Origin: a virus
DNA: 31,525 nucleotides
IMG/VR virus record: IMGVR_UViG_3300031566_003282
Span: 1-31,525 of that record
Reading direction: 5' to 3' (one strand)
Numbering within the stretch: position 1 is the stretch's first letter; each line of letters opens with the position of its first letter. The translations under genes were made by a program, and so were the position numbers. This document shows, one piece after another, positions 1-7,761 of the stretch. The notes below the pieces were generated by a model. That model saw nothing but the letters and a program-made list of their open reading frames with translations, did no database searches and was not told where the DNA came from.

Positions 1-780
1 ACTTTAATTAAACCTGATGAAATATATAATATTGCAGCACAAAGCCACGTTAGAGTTAGTTTTGATATACCTCAATTTACGGTACAAACAAATTCATTAG
101 GTGTTGTTAACATATTAGAGGCATATAAAAGAATTTGTCCTAACGCTAAATTTTACCAAGCAAGTTCGTCTGAAATGTTTGGATTAACAGTCGAAGATGA
201 TGGTTTCCAAAGGGAGAGTAGTATCATGAATCCTGTATCGCCTTACGGATGTTCTAAAGTATTCGGATATAATATTGTAAGACATTACAGAAGAGCACAT
301 AATCTTCATGCGGTAAATGGTATATTATTTAATCACGAATCACCAAGAAGAGGTAGTAATTTTGTAACTAATAAAGTTGTTAAAGCCGCGTGTTCTATTA
401 AATTAGGTCTTCAAGATAAATTAGAATTAGGTAATATGGATTCTTATAGAGATTGGGGACATTCTAAAGATTATGTTAAAGCGATGCACTCTATGTTAAA
501 TCACGATATTGCTGATGATTTTGTAGTGTCGACAATGAATACACATTCCGTTCGAGAGATGTGTGATGTTGTATTTAAATACTTAGATTTAGATTATAGA
601 GATTACGTAACACAAAACCCTAAGTTCTTAAGACCTGAGGAACTACCTTATCTTAAGGGTGACTCAACTAAAATTAGAGAAACTTTAGGGTGGAAACCTG
701 AATATACGTTTGAAGGAATGATGCATGAAATGTGTGACCATTGGATGGATGTCCTACAAGGAATTAAAAGTACTCGTTAA
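1..780 (+). CDS. gmd: GDP-mannose 4,6-dehydratase, 5' truncated by window edge
   Basis: Short-chain dehydrogenase/epimerase family enzyme that converts GDP-mannose to GDP-4-keto-6-deoxymannose with NADP. The reading frame is open from base 1, so the true start and the N-terminal Rossmann glycine motif lie outside the window. From base 1 I read EIYNIAAQSHV, then the serine-rich catalytic segment ASSSEMFG (about codons 54-61), then SPYGCSK (catalytic Tyr about codon 82, Lys about codon 86). The family signature NGILFNHESPRRG follows, with a C-terminal VREMCDVVFKYL / LGWKPEYTF region typical of GMD. It is the first of three sugar-nucleotide genes; the next starts 9 bases downstream. The methionine at 175 falls inside the conserved core and is not the start. 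The family is certain; the exact product sugar is inferred from the family. Confidence 0.93.
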   Translation, partial: TLIKPDEIYNIAAQSHVRVSFDIPQFTVQTNSLGVVNILEAYKRICPNAKFYQASSSEMFGLTVEDDGFQRESSIMNPVSPYGCSKVFGYNIVRHYRRAHNLHAVNGILFNHESPRRGSNFVTNKVVKAACSIKLGLQDKLELGNMDSYRDWGHSKDYVKAMHSMLNHDIADDFVVSTMNTHSVREMCDVVFKYLDLDYRDYVTQNPKFLRPEELPYLKGDSTKIRETLGWKPEYTFEGMMHEMCDHWMDVLQGIKSTR

Positions 781-789
781 AGATATAAA

Positions 790-1956
790 ATGGAAAAAAT
801 AGGTGTCATTGGTATCGGGAAGTTAGGTTTATCATTTTCACTACTTGCAGAACATAAGGGTTTTAAAGTATGGGGTTCAGACATATCTGAAGATTATATT
901 TCACATTTAAATCATAAGACATTAAAAAGTGATGAACCGTATGTTGAACAATACTTAAAAGATTCAAAAAACTTTTATCCGACAACTAATAATGTTGATG
1001 TCATAGGTATGTGTAAAACAATATTTACATTTGTACCAACACCATCATTACCAACGGGTGAATATGACCACACACATATTGAGGAAGTTATTGAGACTTT
1101 TGAGTCTGTATATAACCTCGGGATTGATGTGTCAGGTAAGACCCTTGTAATTGGTTGTACCACAAATCCAGGGTATGTTGATACTGTGACTGAAAGACTA
1201 AACATTTATGGTATAGATGTCGTATATAATCCCGAATTTATTGCTCAGGGTGATATAATTAACGGACTAAGACATTCCGACATTGTTTTAATTGGTTCTA
1301 AATCTAAAGAAGCCATTAAGAATGTTAAAAAGATTTATCGTCAATTAATGGATAGTTATACCCCAAACTTTAAAGTAATGTCAAATACTGCAGCAGAAAT
1401 CACTAAGATTTCAATCAACTGCTTTTTAACAACTAAAATATCGTTTGCCAATATGATTGGTGAAATTTGTCATAATACAGGTATTAGTAATGAGGTTGAA
1501 ACCGTATTATCCGCCATTGGTGATGATAGTAGAATAGGTAACAAATACTTAAAATATGGGTTTGGATTTGGTGGTCCGTGTCTACCGAGAGATAATCGAG
1601 CATTAGGTGTTCATGCGGAAAAAATGGGTTTAACACTTAATTTACCGATGGCGATTGACAAATTTAATGTCGAACACCATAAATTTTTGGTAAATAAATA
1701 CGTAAGAGAATTTCCTGACAGAGATACCACATTTGTATTTAACACGGTAACATTTAAAAAAGGAACTGACCAATTAACCGAATCACAACAATTAAACTTA
1801 TTATTATCATTATTATCGGAAGGGTATAATTGTGTGGTTATCGATATGGATACGGTTATTAAAAAATTAAAGAGTCCTTTGGAACGTACATGGGGGAATA
1901 GAATAAAGTTCCAACCAATTGGGACAATTGCCGATGGGGTAAAAATAATTTTATGA
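790..1956 (+). CDS. UDP-glucose/GDP-mannose dehydrogenase family protein
   Basis: NAD-dependent nucleotide-sugar 6-dehydrogenase, a four-electron oxidation of a sugar-nucleotide C6 alcohol to the uronic acid. The N-terminal Rossmann motif GIGKLG is at residues 8-13, and NPEFIAQGD follows at about 147-154. The central helix with conserved Lys and Asn (EITKISIN, about 203-210) is present, as is the catalytic-cysteine loop GFGGPCLPRD with Cys264. At 388 residues it is shorter than typical UGD enzymes (about 430); the shortening seems to lie in the C-terminal domain. It overlaps the next gene by four bases (ATGA), so translation is probably coupled. Substrate cannot be read from sequence: UDP-glucose is the common one, but GDP-mannose is plausible because both neighbours act on GDP-mannose. 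Confidence 0.87.
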   Translation: MEKIGVIGIGKLGLSFSLLAEHKGFKVWGSDISEDYISHLNHKTLKSDEPYVEQYLKDSKNFYPTTNNVDVIGMCKTIFTFVPTPSLPTGEYDHTHIEEVIETFESVYNLGIDVSGKTLVIGCTTNPGYVDTVTERLNIYGIDVVYNPEFIAQGDIINGLRHSDIVLIGSKSKEAIKNVKKIYRQLMDSYTPNFKVMSNTAAEITKISINCFLTTKISFANMIGEICHNTGISNEVETVLSAIGDDSRIGNKYLKYGFGFGGPCLPRDNRALGVHAEKMGLTLNLPMAIDKFNVEHHKFLVNKYVREFPDRDTTFVFNTVTFKKGTDQLTESQQLNLLLSLLSEGYNCVVIDMDTVIKKLKSPLERTWGNRIKFQPIGTIADGVKIIL

Positions 1957-2963
1957 AAAAAATAGTAGTACTCGGTGGTGGTGGATTCATAGGAGGACAC
2001 CTCTCAAAAAAATTAAAAGATAAAGGACATAATGTCACAATTTGTGACCTCAAGAAACACGAGTATTGGAACCACGAAGACATTTGTGATAAGTTTATTG
2101 TTGGTGATTTAAGAGACCCCAATGTGGTATCCAATGTTATATCTGAAGGTGTCGATGAAGTTTACCAACTTGCTGCAGATATGGGTGGAGCAGGTTACAT
2201 CTTTACGGGTGATAATGATGCTAATGTAATGCATAACTCAGCGTTAATTAATTTAAACGTGATACAGGAATGTACCAATAAAAAAGTTGGTAAAGTTTTC
2301 TATTCATCATCAGCATGTATGTATCCCGAACATAATCAACTAAACCCAGACAACCCTAACTGTGAAGAATCTTCAGCCTATCCCGCAAATCCAGACTCCG
2401 AGTACGGATGGGAAAAACTATTCTCTGAAAGACTATTTTTAGCATTTAACCGTAACTATGGGTTGGACGTAAGAATCGCTCGTTTTCATAATATTTTTGG
2501 ACCTATGGGGACATGGACAGGTGGAAAGGAAAAGGCACCTGCTGCGATGTGTAGAAAAGTTGCTGAAGGACTAAACGAAATTGAAGTATGGGGAGATGGT
2601 CAACAGACACGTTCATTCCTTTATGTTGATGAATGTGTTGATGCAGTATTAAAATTAATGGAATCAGACTTTTTAGGTCCCGTTAATATTGGGTCAGAAG
2701 AAATGGTAACCATTAATGAACTGGCCCAGATGTCTATTGATATATCAGGTAAAAAGATTAACATTAAGAATATTGGAGGTCAGGAATTTGTAGATAAATA
2801 CGGGTTCTCTTGTCCTGTAGGAGTTAGAGGTAGAAACTCTGACAATAAACTTTATAAGAAAAAAATAGGTTGGGAAGTTTCTCAACGATTAAGAGTAGGT
2901 ATGGGAAAAACCTATACTTGGATTAGCGAACAAGTTAATAAAAAAAATCTCATTAAAAATTAA
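1953..2963 (+). CDS. GDP-mannose 3,5-epimerase-like NAD-dependent epimerase
   Basis: Extended short-chain dehydrogenase/reductase with strong resemblance to plant-type GDP-mannose 3,5-epimerase, which makes GDP-L-galactose/GDP-gulose. Visible motifs: the dinucleotide motif GGGGFIG (Gly8, Gly11, Gly14), LAADMGGAGYI (73-83), SSSACMYPE containing catalytic Cys122, the YGWEK Tyr151/Lys155 pair, RFHNIFGPMGTW (177-188), and GGKEKAPAAMCRK (190-202) with the second acid/base Lys194. QTRSF and GVRGRNSDN are also family signatures. All residues needed for C3/C5 epimerisation appear intact, so it should be active. The start overlaps the upstream dehydrogenase stop. Other 4-keto or GDP-sugar epimerases are possible, but the Cys/Lys pair argues for this subfamily. 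Confidence 0.88.
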   Translation: MKKIVVLGGGGFIGGHLSKKLKDKGHNVTICDLKKHEYWNHEDICDKFIVGDLRDPNVVSNVISEGVDEVYQLAADMGGAGYIFTGDNDANVMHNSALINLNVIQECTNKKVGKVFYSSSACMYPEHNQLNPDNPNCEESSAYPANPDSEYGWEKLFSERLFLAFNRNYGLDVRIARFHNIFGPMGTWTGGKEKAPAAMCRKVAEGLNEIEVWGDGQQTRSFLYVDECVDAVLKLMESDFLGPVNIGSEEMVTINELAQMSIDISGKKINIKNIGGQEFVDKYGFSCPVGVRGRNSDNKLYKKKIGWEVSQRLRVGMGKTYTWISEQVNKKNLIKN

Positions 2964-2971
2964 AAAATATT

Positions 2972-3061
2972 ATGATTTATAAAAAACAAGACCGACCACA
3001 ATGTGGATGTGGAAACACACAAGACCCTAATGGATATTGTGATGGTTCACACAATAAGTAA
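2972..3061 (+). CDS. 29-residue CDGSH-like iron-sulfur miniprotein
   Basis: A very short frame starting 8 bases after the epimerase stop and ending 23 bases before phoH. It contains CGCGNT followed by GYCDGSH, matching the 2Fe-2S ligand pattern of CDGSH (mitoNEET-like) domains: Cys11, Cys13, Cys23 and His27. The spacing between Thr16 and Cys23 is one residue longer than the usual C-x-C-x2-[ST]-x3-P-x-C-D-G-[SAT]-H pattern, and the usual proline before the third Cys is displaced. No ribosome-binding site is visible, but few genes here have one; the leader is A/T-rich. The gap it fills would otherwise be unusually long for this packed operon, which supports a real gene. Cluster binding is inferred from the ligand set. 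Confidence 0.65.
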   Translation: MIYKKQDRPQCGCGNTQDPNGYCDGSHNK

Positions 3062-3084
3062 TCAAATTAATTAAATAACATTTA

Positions 3085-3798
3085 ATGACCACAAAAGGTA
3101 GAAAAATAGAATTGACAAATTCGAAGATGAGTCGAAAAGAACTTATAAGAAGTATAGTTGGAAGAACTCCAAGAAAAAAATTCTTATCAGATAGTCAAAA
3201 AGAATATTACGATATTCTAACAAATAGTGAAATAACAATCTGTACAGGACCTGCTGGTGTTGGTAAATCATATGTGGCAATGAGTGCTGCGGTACAGCTT
3301 TTAATGGATGAAACAAATTCATACGAAAAACTCATCATTGTTAGACCGGCCGTTGAGGCGGAAGAAAAATTAGGTTCGTTACCTGGTAACTTGGAAGAAA
3401 AACTCGACCCTTACATTTTTCCATCTTACTACCTATTAAATAAAATTATAGGTAAAGAGGTTAGGGAAAAATTAAAAGAGGCTGATATTATTGAGGTGTT
3501 TGCTTTAGCATATATGAGAGGTATGAATATTGATAATTCAATTTTAATTTTTGAAGAGGCTCAGAATTCAACACCAAATCAAATGAAATTACTTTTAACT
3601 AGAATCGGTTTTAATTCTAAGTTTTTCATCTCAGGTGATATAGAACAAACAGACAGATATAAAGATAAGACTCACTCAGGATTATATGATGCCATGAGTA
3701 AATTTTCAGAATTAAAAGAAATTGGTACTTATAACTTCAAAATGGAAGATATTATTCGTAACCCAATTATCAGTAAAATATTAAAGAAATACGAATGA
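3085..3798 (+). CDS. phoH: PhoH-like P-loop ATPase
   Basis: PhoH-family nucleotide-binding protein, common in marine T4-like phages and often discussed in relation to phosphate stress or RNA metabolism; its actual role in phages is unsettled. Walker A is GPAGVGKS (55-62). The family block IVRPAVEAEEKLGSLPGN (about 85-102) follows, then AYMRGMNI and a Walker B-like strand SILIFEEAQN (152-161), and the FISGDIEQTDR motif near residues 182-192. The usual Asp of the DEAQN motif is Glu157 here. Length (237 residues) matches the short phage form, without the N-terminal PIN domain of longer relatives. Its stop overlaps the next start by four bases (ATGA). Confidence 0.92.
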   Translation: MTTKGRKIELTNSKMSRKELIRSIVGRTPRKKFLSDSQKEYYDILTNSEITICTGPAGVGKSYVAMSAAVQLLMDETNSYEKLIIVRPAVEAEEKLGSLPGNLEEKLDPYIFPSYYLLNKIIGKEVREKLKEADIIEVFALAYMRGMNIDNSILIFEEAQNSTPNQMKLLLTRIGFNSKFFISGDIEQTDRYKDKTHSGLYDAMSKFSELKEIGTYNFKMEDIIRNPIISKILKKYE

Positions 3799-4400
3799 AA
3801 ATCTCTATAGACACAAACGGAGTATTAAGAGATACTTTTGGTAAGGCTGAACAAGTTTACCAAAAATACATGATTGATGATTACATAAAAGGGGAAGATG
3901 AGGAAGAATTTGAATTCAGGTTGAATACTCCAATTACCTCTATGACTTTAACTGACCATTTTATCTTTAAAGAAAAAGAAGGGATATTTGATTTCTTTTA
4001 TGTTGACTTTCCAATGAACATATTCGGACACGCATCGTCTACTGAAAATAATAGTTTTAATACTTTAAATGAAATTTATAAAGATTTAAGAGGTGAGAAT
4101 GATTTGATGATTGTTTCTGATGAAATTGAAAAATCAAAACCCGCAACATTATTTTTTCTATCTAAATTTGGATGTTTAATTGAGAAAATTAAATTCTTTT
4201 CTAAAATTACAGAAGAATCTTTATGGGATGAAACCGACATTCTTATCACCTCAAATCCAAATCTTATGGATACAAAACCTGAAGGTAAGATAGTAGTAAA
4301 GTATAAAACAACGTATAATGAAAATTCAGTTTCTGATTATGAAATAGAAACTATTGAAGAATTTAGAACTTTATATGAAACACTTAAATTAAAAAAATAA
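3795..4400 (+). CDS. HAD-like hydrolase, possibly catalytically altered
   Basis: A 201-residue protein whose N-terminus, ISIDTNGVLRDTF, looks like motif I of the haloacid dehalogenase superfamily (nucleophile Asp6). The second acidic residue of the usual DxD is Asn8. A plausible motif II is LMIVSDE (about 104-110), motif III could be a Lys in KSKPATLFFLSKF, and motif IV could be the Asp pair in WDETDILITSNP. If the fold is right it would be a phosphatase or a phosphate-binding relative; the Asn substitution makes ordinary phosphatase activity doubtful. It is embedded between PhoH and a small unknown gene, with overlapping start and stop codons on both sides. Family call moderate, activity unknown. 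Confidence 0.5.
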   Translation: MKISIDTNGVLRDTFGKAEQVYQKYMIDDYIKGEDEEEFEFRLNTPITSMTLTDHFIFKEKEGIFDFFYVDFPMNIFGHASSTENNSFNTLNEIYKDLRGENDLMIVSDEIEKSKPATLFFLSKFGCLIEKIKFFSKITEESLWDETDILITSNPNLMDTKPEGKIVVKYKTTYNENSVSDYEIETIEEFRTLYETLKLKK

Positions 4401-4714
4401 TGATTGATGTATTAGGAAGTATGTATTATCTCGATTTAGAGGAGCTTGAAAGCTTTATTGAATTGGACGATGTAAAGATTACAAAAGATAATGATAAAAT
4501 AGAAGGTGATGGTAATGTAACTGTAGTGGAGAGTGGCCAAAGATTTTCAGTCATTAAGTTTGACATAATTAAAATGATGATTGAAGTTGTCATAACAGAA
4601 AGAGAAGAGTTTGATGAAAACTTAGGTTCATACCAAGCAAAAAAGACAAGTATTCCCTTTCGTGTGGCATTTAATACATTATTAAGGTATAATATAATAA
4701 AAAGTTTAAATTGA
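4400..4714 (+). CDS. hypothetical protein, 104 residues
   Basis: Family not recognised. The protein starts MIDVLGSMYYLDLEELESF and is mixed alpha/beta in character, with a run of alternating hydrophobic residues in the middle (FDIIKMMIEVVIT) and a basic, helical C-terminus (FRVAFNTLLRYNIIKS). No cysteine cluster, signal peptide or transmembrane segment is seen. The start codon overlaps the stop of the HAD-like gene (TAATG) and the stop overlaps the next start (TGATG), so it is firmly part of the operon and probably translationally coupled. Its placement before two glycosyltransferases gives no firm clue to function. Confidence 0.75.
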   Translation: MIDVLGSMYYLDLEELESFIELDDVKITKDNDKIEGDGNVTVVESGQRFSVIKFDIIKMMIEVVITEREEFDENLGSYQAKKTSIPFRVAFNTLLRYNIIKSLN

Positions 4715-5787
4715 TGGACCAAAATACAATTCAAAAAGTTGAAAAATCGATTGGAATCTTAAAAGATTCACAATCCAAAGTTTTCTTTTTGGTACAAGAT
4801 ACCAAAGGAAATGCAAAAGGTGCTATCCGTTACATTTATCAAATGGCTAAAGCCCTTAAAGATGGCGGATTAAATCCAGTGATTCTACATGAATCAAATA
4901 ATTACACAGGTGTTGGAGCCTGGTTAGGTGAAGAATATATGGAAATGGAACACGTTTCTATTGAAGGTAAAAATTTACAAATTTCACCTGAAGATTTCGT
5001 TGTGATTCCAGAATTATATGGACATGTGATGGACCAATTGAAAGATTTGCCGTGTGGTAAAATTGTTTTGGCTCAAGCATATGACCATATCTTCGAGACC
5101 TTACAGCCTGGAACTACATGGTCACAATACGGGTTCTTAAAGTGTATCACTACAAATGAGAAACAATTAGAACAAATCAAATCATATATGAAAAATATTA
5201 GTTTTGATATTATTGAACCTTTGATTCCAAGTGAATTTAATAAAAAACCAAAACCCTCTAAACCTATCATTTCAATTCACACACGTGAACAAAGAGATAC
5301 TATGAAAATCATTAAAGGTTTTTATTTAAGATACCCTCAATATAGATGGATTACTTTTAGAGATATGAGAGGTTTAACACAAGAAGAATTTGCAGAGTAT
5401 CTAAAGGATTCGTTTGTTTCCGTGTGGGTAGATGATACCTCAGGGTTCGGAACGTTCCCTATTGAGTCTATGGCAAGTAGAACACCTGTAATTGGTAAGG
5501 TCCCAAACTTGAAACCTGATTGGATGAATGAAAAGAATGGTATTTGGACGTATGAATTAAATAATATGGTTGATATTATTGCTGAGTTTGTACAGAACTG
5601 GTTAGAAGATAATATTTCAAACCAACTGTACGATGAATGTCTATTAACAGCAGAAACGTATAAAGACGAATCGTTATTTAATAATAATGTTACGGGACTT
5701 TTTAAAGGATATATGAATAAAAGATTAGAGTTATTTGAAACTCAGTTAGATAAACTTAAAGTTGAAGAATCAGAAGATGGAAAATAA
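4714..5787 (+). CDS. glycosyltransferase, GT-B fold (GT4-like)
   Basis: A 357-residue predicted sugar transferase. The N-terminal half has the KVFFLVQDTKGNAKGAIRY strand-loop-helix (22-40), resembling the glycine-bearing acceptor-domain loop of GT-B enzymes. The C-terminal half has the donor-binding signature GFGTFPIESMASRTPVIG (244-261), where Glu251 corresponds to the conserved Glu of GT4-type enzymes contacting the nucleotide sugar. I take the ATG at 4714 as start, because it overlaps the preceding stop (TGATG); a TTG one codon earlier is less likely. The downstream glycosyltransferase overlaps its 3' end by 11 bases. With the GDP-sugar enzymes upstream it probably transfers a phage-specified sugar; acceptor (virion protein, DNA or host envelope) unknown. 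Confidence 0.78.
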   Translation: MDQNTIQKVEKSIGILKDSQSKVFFLVQDTKGNAKGAIRYIYQMAKALKDGGLNPVILHESNNYTGVGAWLGEEYMEMEHVSIEGKNLQISPEDFVVIPELYGHVMDQLKDLPCGKIVLAQAYDHIFETLQPGTTWSQYGFLKCITTNEKQLEQIKSYMKNISFDIIEPLIPSEFNKKPKPSKPIISIHTREQRDTMKIIKGFYLRYPQYRWITFRDMRGLTQEEFAEYLKDSFVSVWVDDTSGFGTFPIESMASRTPVIGKVPNLKPDWMNEKNGIWTYELNNMVDIIAEFVQNWLEDNISNQLYDECLLTAETYKDESLFNNNVTGLFKGYMNKRLELFETQLDKLKVEESEDGK

Positions 5788-6583
5788 TTTAGACGTATCG
5801 GTAATATTACCAATCGAGAGTTCAAAACACAAAAATTTTATAGAATTGTTTAGTAATGCAATTCTATCAATTAAACAACAAACTGTCGGAGTAAAAGAAG
5901 TTGTTATCGTTCATTCTGGTGAAGAATCATTAGAATCTATTCTAACCTCTTACGATTACAGTGGATTAACCGTTAACCTAGTAAAAAACTATGGTAAAAC
6001 AGATTTTGCATCTCAGATGAACTTAGGTGTTGAGAGTGCGAATTCTGAATGGGTTTCATTTTTAGAGTTTGACGATGAATATTCATCAATATGGTTTAAA
6101 AATGTTAAACGTTATGCTGAAGCATATCCTGAGTTCGATTCATTTTTATCATTAGTTATTGATACTGACGATAAAGGAGCATTTGCAGGATTTACTAATG
6201 AGGCGACATTTGCAGCTTCAATGAATACCGTTATCGGTATTTTAACAAATGAAGTTCTATTGTCGTATCAAAATTTCCAAACTAGTGGTATGGTTATTAA
6301 AAAATCGACATATCAATCATATGGTGGTTTCAAACCATCAATGAAATTGACATTCGTTTATGAATTCTTATTGAGGTTAACCTATAACTCGGTAAATATG
6401 ATGACAATCCCTCGTATAGGTTACAAACATACGAACCTTAGAGAAGGTTCTATTTTTTGGAACTATAAAAATGGTGAACAAAGAATGACAGATGACGAGG
6501 TTAGATTTTGGTTGGAATCTGCCAAGAAGGAACATTTCTTTGTTGACGATAGAAACATAAAGTATGAACCAACCGATGTTTAA
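5777..6583 (+). CDS. glycosyltransferase family 2-like, GT-A fold
   Basis: A 268-residue GT2-like transferase. VSVILPIES opens the Rossmann-like domain (8-16), VVIVHSGE follows at about 42-49, and the region ASQMNLGVESANSEWVSF (78-95) matches the conserved segment before the metal-binding motif, here FDDE (98-101) in place of DxD. The later SYGGFKPS and helical EFLLRL match the usual acceptor side of GT2 enzymes. I place the start at the ATG at 5777, which gives an N-terminus directly before the first beta strand and an 11-base overlap with the upstream gene; the in-frame TTG at 5762 would add five residues of no obvious use. It is cytoplasmic, with no membrane segment. Donor probably one of the cluster's GDP-sugars; acceptor unknown. 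Confidence 0.82.
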   Translation: MENNLDVSVILPIESSKHKNFIELFSNAILSIKQQTVGVKEVVIVHSGEESLESILTSYDYSGLTVNLVKNYGKTDFASQMNLGVESANSEWVSFLEFDDEYSSIWFKNVKRYAEAYPEFDSFLSLVIDTDDKGAFAGFTNEATFAASMNTVIGILTNEVLLSYQNFQTSGMVIKKSTYQSYGGFKPSMKLTFVYEFLLRLTYNSVNMMTIPRIGYKHTNLREGSIFWNYKNGEQRMTDDEVRFWLESAKKEHFFVDDRNIKYEPTDV

Positions 6584-7347
6584 TGTTTCAAGAAATAACA
6601 GGTACCACAACAACTGGTGATACGGAAACGATACCGAAAAAACGGGGTCGTAAACCAAAAACCACCACAAACTATTTTGATGTCCGTGAAGAGACTGCAG
6701 TTAGGATGTTCCTGACTGCCTCCACATGGAATGAGAAAAATCAAATATATAACGAATTCCTCAAAGCACCTTTAGATAAGATGATTGAGTCTATTATTCG
6801 TAGGTATAAGTTATATCGTAAGGATATGGAGTTTATTGAAATACATCAAGATACACATTCGTTTTTAATAACAAAGGTAGATAAGTTTAGACCCTCTAAA
6901 GGTAAAAAGGCATACTCTTATTTTGGTACAATATGTAAGAACTATCTTATGGGTCAAATTATTAAAGACCAAAAATTACAAAACAGAAAAATATCTTATG
7001 AAGATATCTCATCATCATTAGAGAATAGACCAGACTTAATTTATCACTTAGAATTTGATGTAGTTGAGCCTTCAGAAATTATTAAAAAATTTATTAATGA
7101 AATGGAATTGTTTATGAAAACAACCAATCTCAACGTTAATGAAGTAAAATTAGGATACGCACTAATCGACCTATTTAGTAATTATGATAATATTTTTATA
7201 GGTACAGATAATAATAAATTTAATAAAAATATAATTTTATTATCACTTAGAGAAATGACTAATTTGTCAACTAAAGAAATTAGAACATCAATGAAAAAGT
7301 ATCGAACTCTTTATTATAACTTAGTTAAGAGAATTAATAACATATAA
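6583..7347 (+). CDS. late-transcription sigma factor, T4 gp55-like
   Basis: A 254-residue protein resembling gp55-type sigma factors of T4-like phages, which redirect host RNA polymerase to late promoters together with the sliding clamp. The core at about 56-130 has EFLKAPLDKMIESIIRRY, then HSFLITKVDKFRPSKGKKAYSYFGTICKNYL, the sigma region-2-like block (KG.KAYSY...KNYL) characteristic of these proteins. The N-terminus carries a basic KKRGRKPK segment (19-26) like an AT-hook. The C-terminal 120 residues are helical (region 3/4-like) but I cannot assign them. The start overlaps the upstream stop (TAATG). A short AT-rich gap with a TATTTATA box follows, so this ends the first transcription block. 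Good family match by eye, not verified by search. Confidence 0.75.
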   Translation: MFQEITGTTTTGDTETIPKKRGRKPKTTTNYFDVREETAVRMFLTASTWNEKNQIYNEFLKAPLDKMIESIIRRYKLYRKDMEFIEIHQDTHSFLITKVDKFRPSKGKKAYSYFGTICKNYLMGQIIKDQKLQNRKISYEDISSSLENRPDLIYHLEFDVVEPSEIIKKFINEMELFMKTTNLNVNEVKLGYALIDLFSNYDNIFIGTDNNKFNKNIILLSLREMTNLSTKEIRTSMKKYRTLYYNLVKRINNI

Positions 7348-7361
7348 AATATCTCTTAAGA

Positions 7362-7369
7362 TATTTATA
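7362..7369 (+). promoter_or_regulatory. TATTTATA box, candidate phage late promoter
   Basis: TATTTATA six bases before the ATG at 7376, in the 28-base gap after the sigma-factor gene. Same box and orientation as upstream of other late genes here. If it is a -10 element, the transcript would start close to the ATG and be nearly leaderless. Confidence 0.4.
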
Positions 7370-7375
7370 GATACT

Positions 7376-7750
7376 ATGGGAAGACCTAAAAAAAAAGAAA
7401 TTGTTTTATCTAAAGACTCCGTTCTGAGTCTTATGCAAGAAATCTATAACGAGCTTGTAGAACAAAGAGCGACTGCAGTAAGAATACAAAACAAAATGTT
7501 AGCAATGTTAAAGGAACCAAAAGACATGCAATTAATTGGTCCCATAGTTAAAGAACAACAAAAAATTATTAACGATACTATTGAAAAGAAATTATCTCTA
7601 TCAAAGCTTCAGTCTTCTATATGGGAAAAATCACAAATCGGTAATGACGATTCATTTAACTTAGCAGAAATGGATGACGATGTACTATCAGCACTAATTC
7701 AAAGGGATAGTGAAAGTAGTGAAACCATAGAAGGTTATAAATTAGATTAA
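7376..7750 (+). CDS. hypothetical protein, small basic N-terminus and helical core
   Basis: A 124-residue protein of unrecognised family. It opens with MGRPKKKEI, a basic nucleic-acid-binding-like start, continues with long amphipathic helices (about residues 15-90, likely coiled coil) and ends in an acidic tail (EMDDDVLSALIQRDSESSE). This layout resembles small terminase subunits and other DNA-end or assembly factors, but I see no motif that proves it, and the large terminase is far away on the other strand. It is the first gene of the plus-strand structural block and is followed after 11 bases by the 659-residue protein. Confidence 0.75.
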   Translation: MGRPKKKEIVLSKDSVLSLMQEIYNELVEQRATAVRIQNKMLAMLKEPKDMQLIGPIVKEQQKIINDTIEKKLSLSKLQSSIWEKSQIGNDDSFNLAEMDDDVLSALIQRDSESSETIEGYKLD

Positions 7751-7761
7751 AGGAACCTGGT

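Noticed and set aside
7376-7750. Small terminase subunit (gp16) for the 124-residue protein
   Set aside because: The coiled-coil layout fits, but there is no specific motif and it is far from the large terminase; kept as hypothetical.
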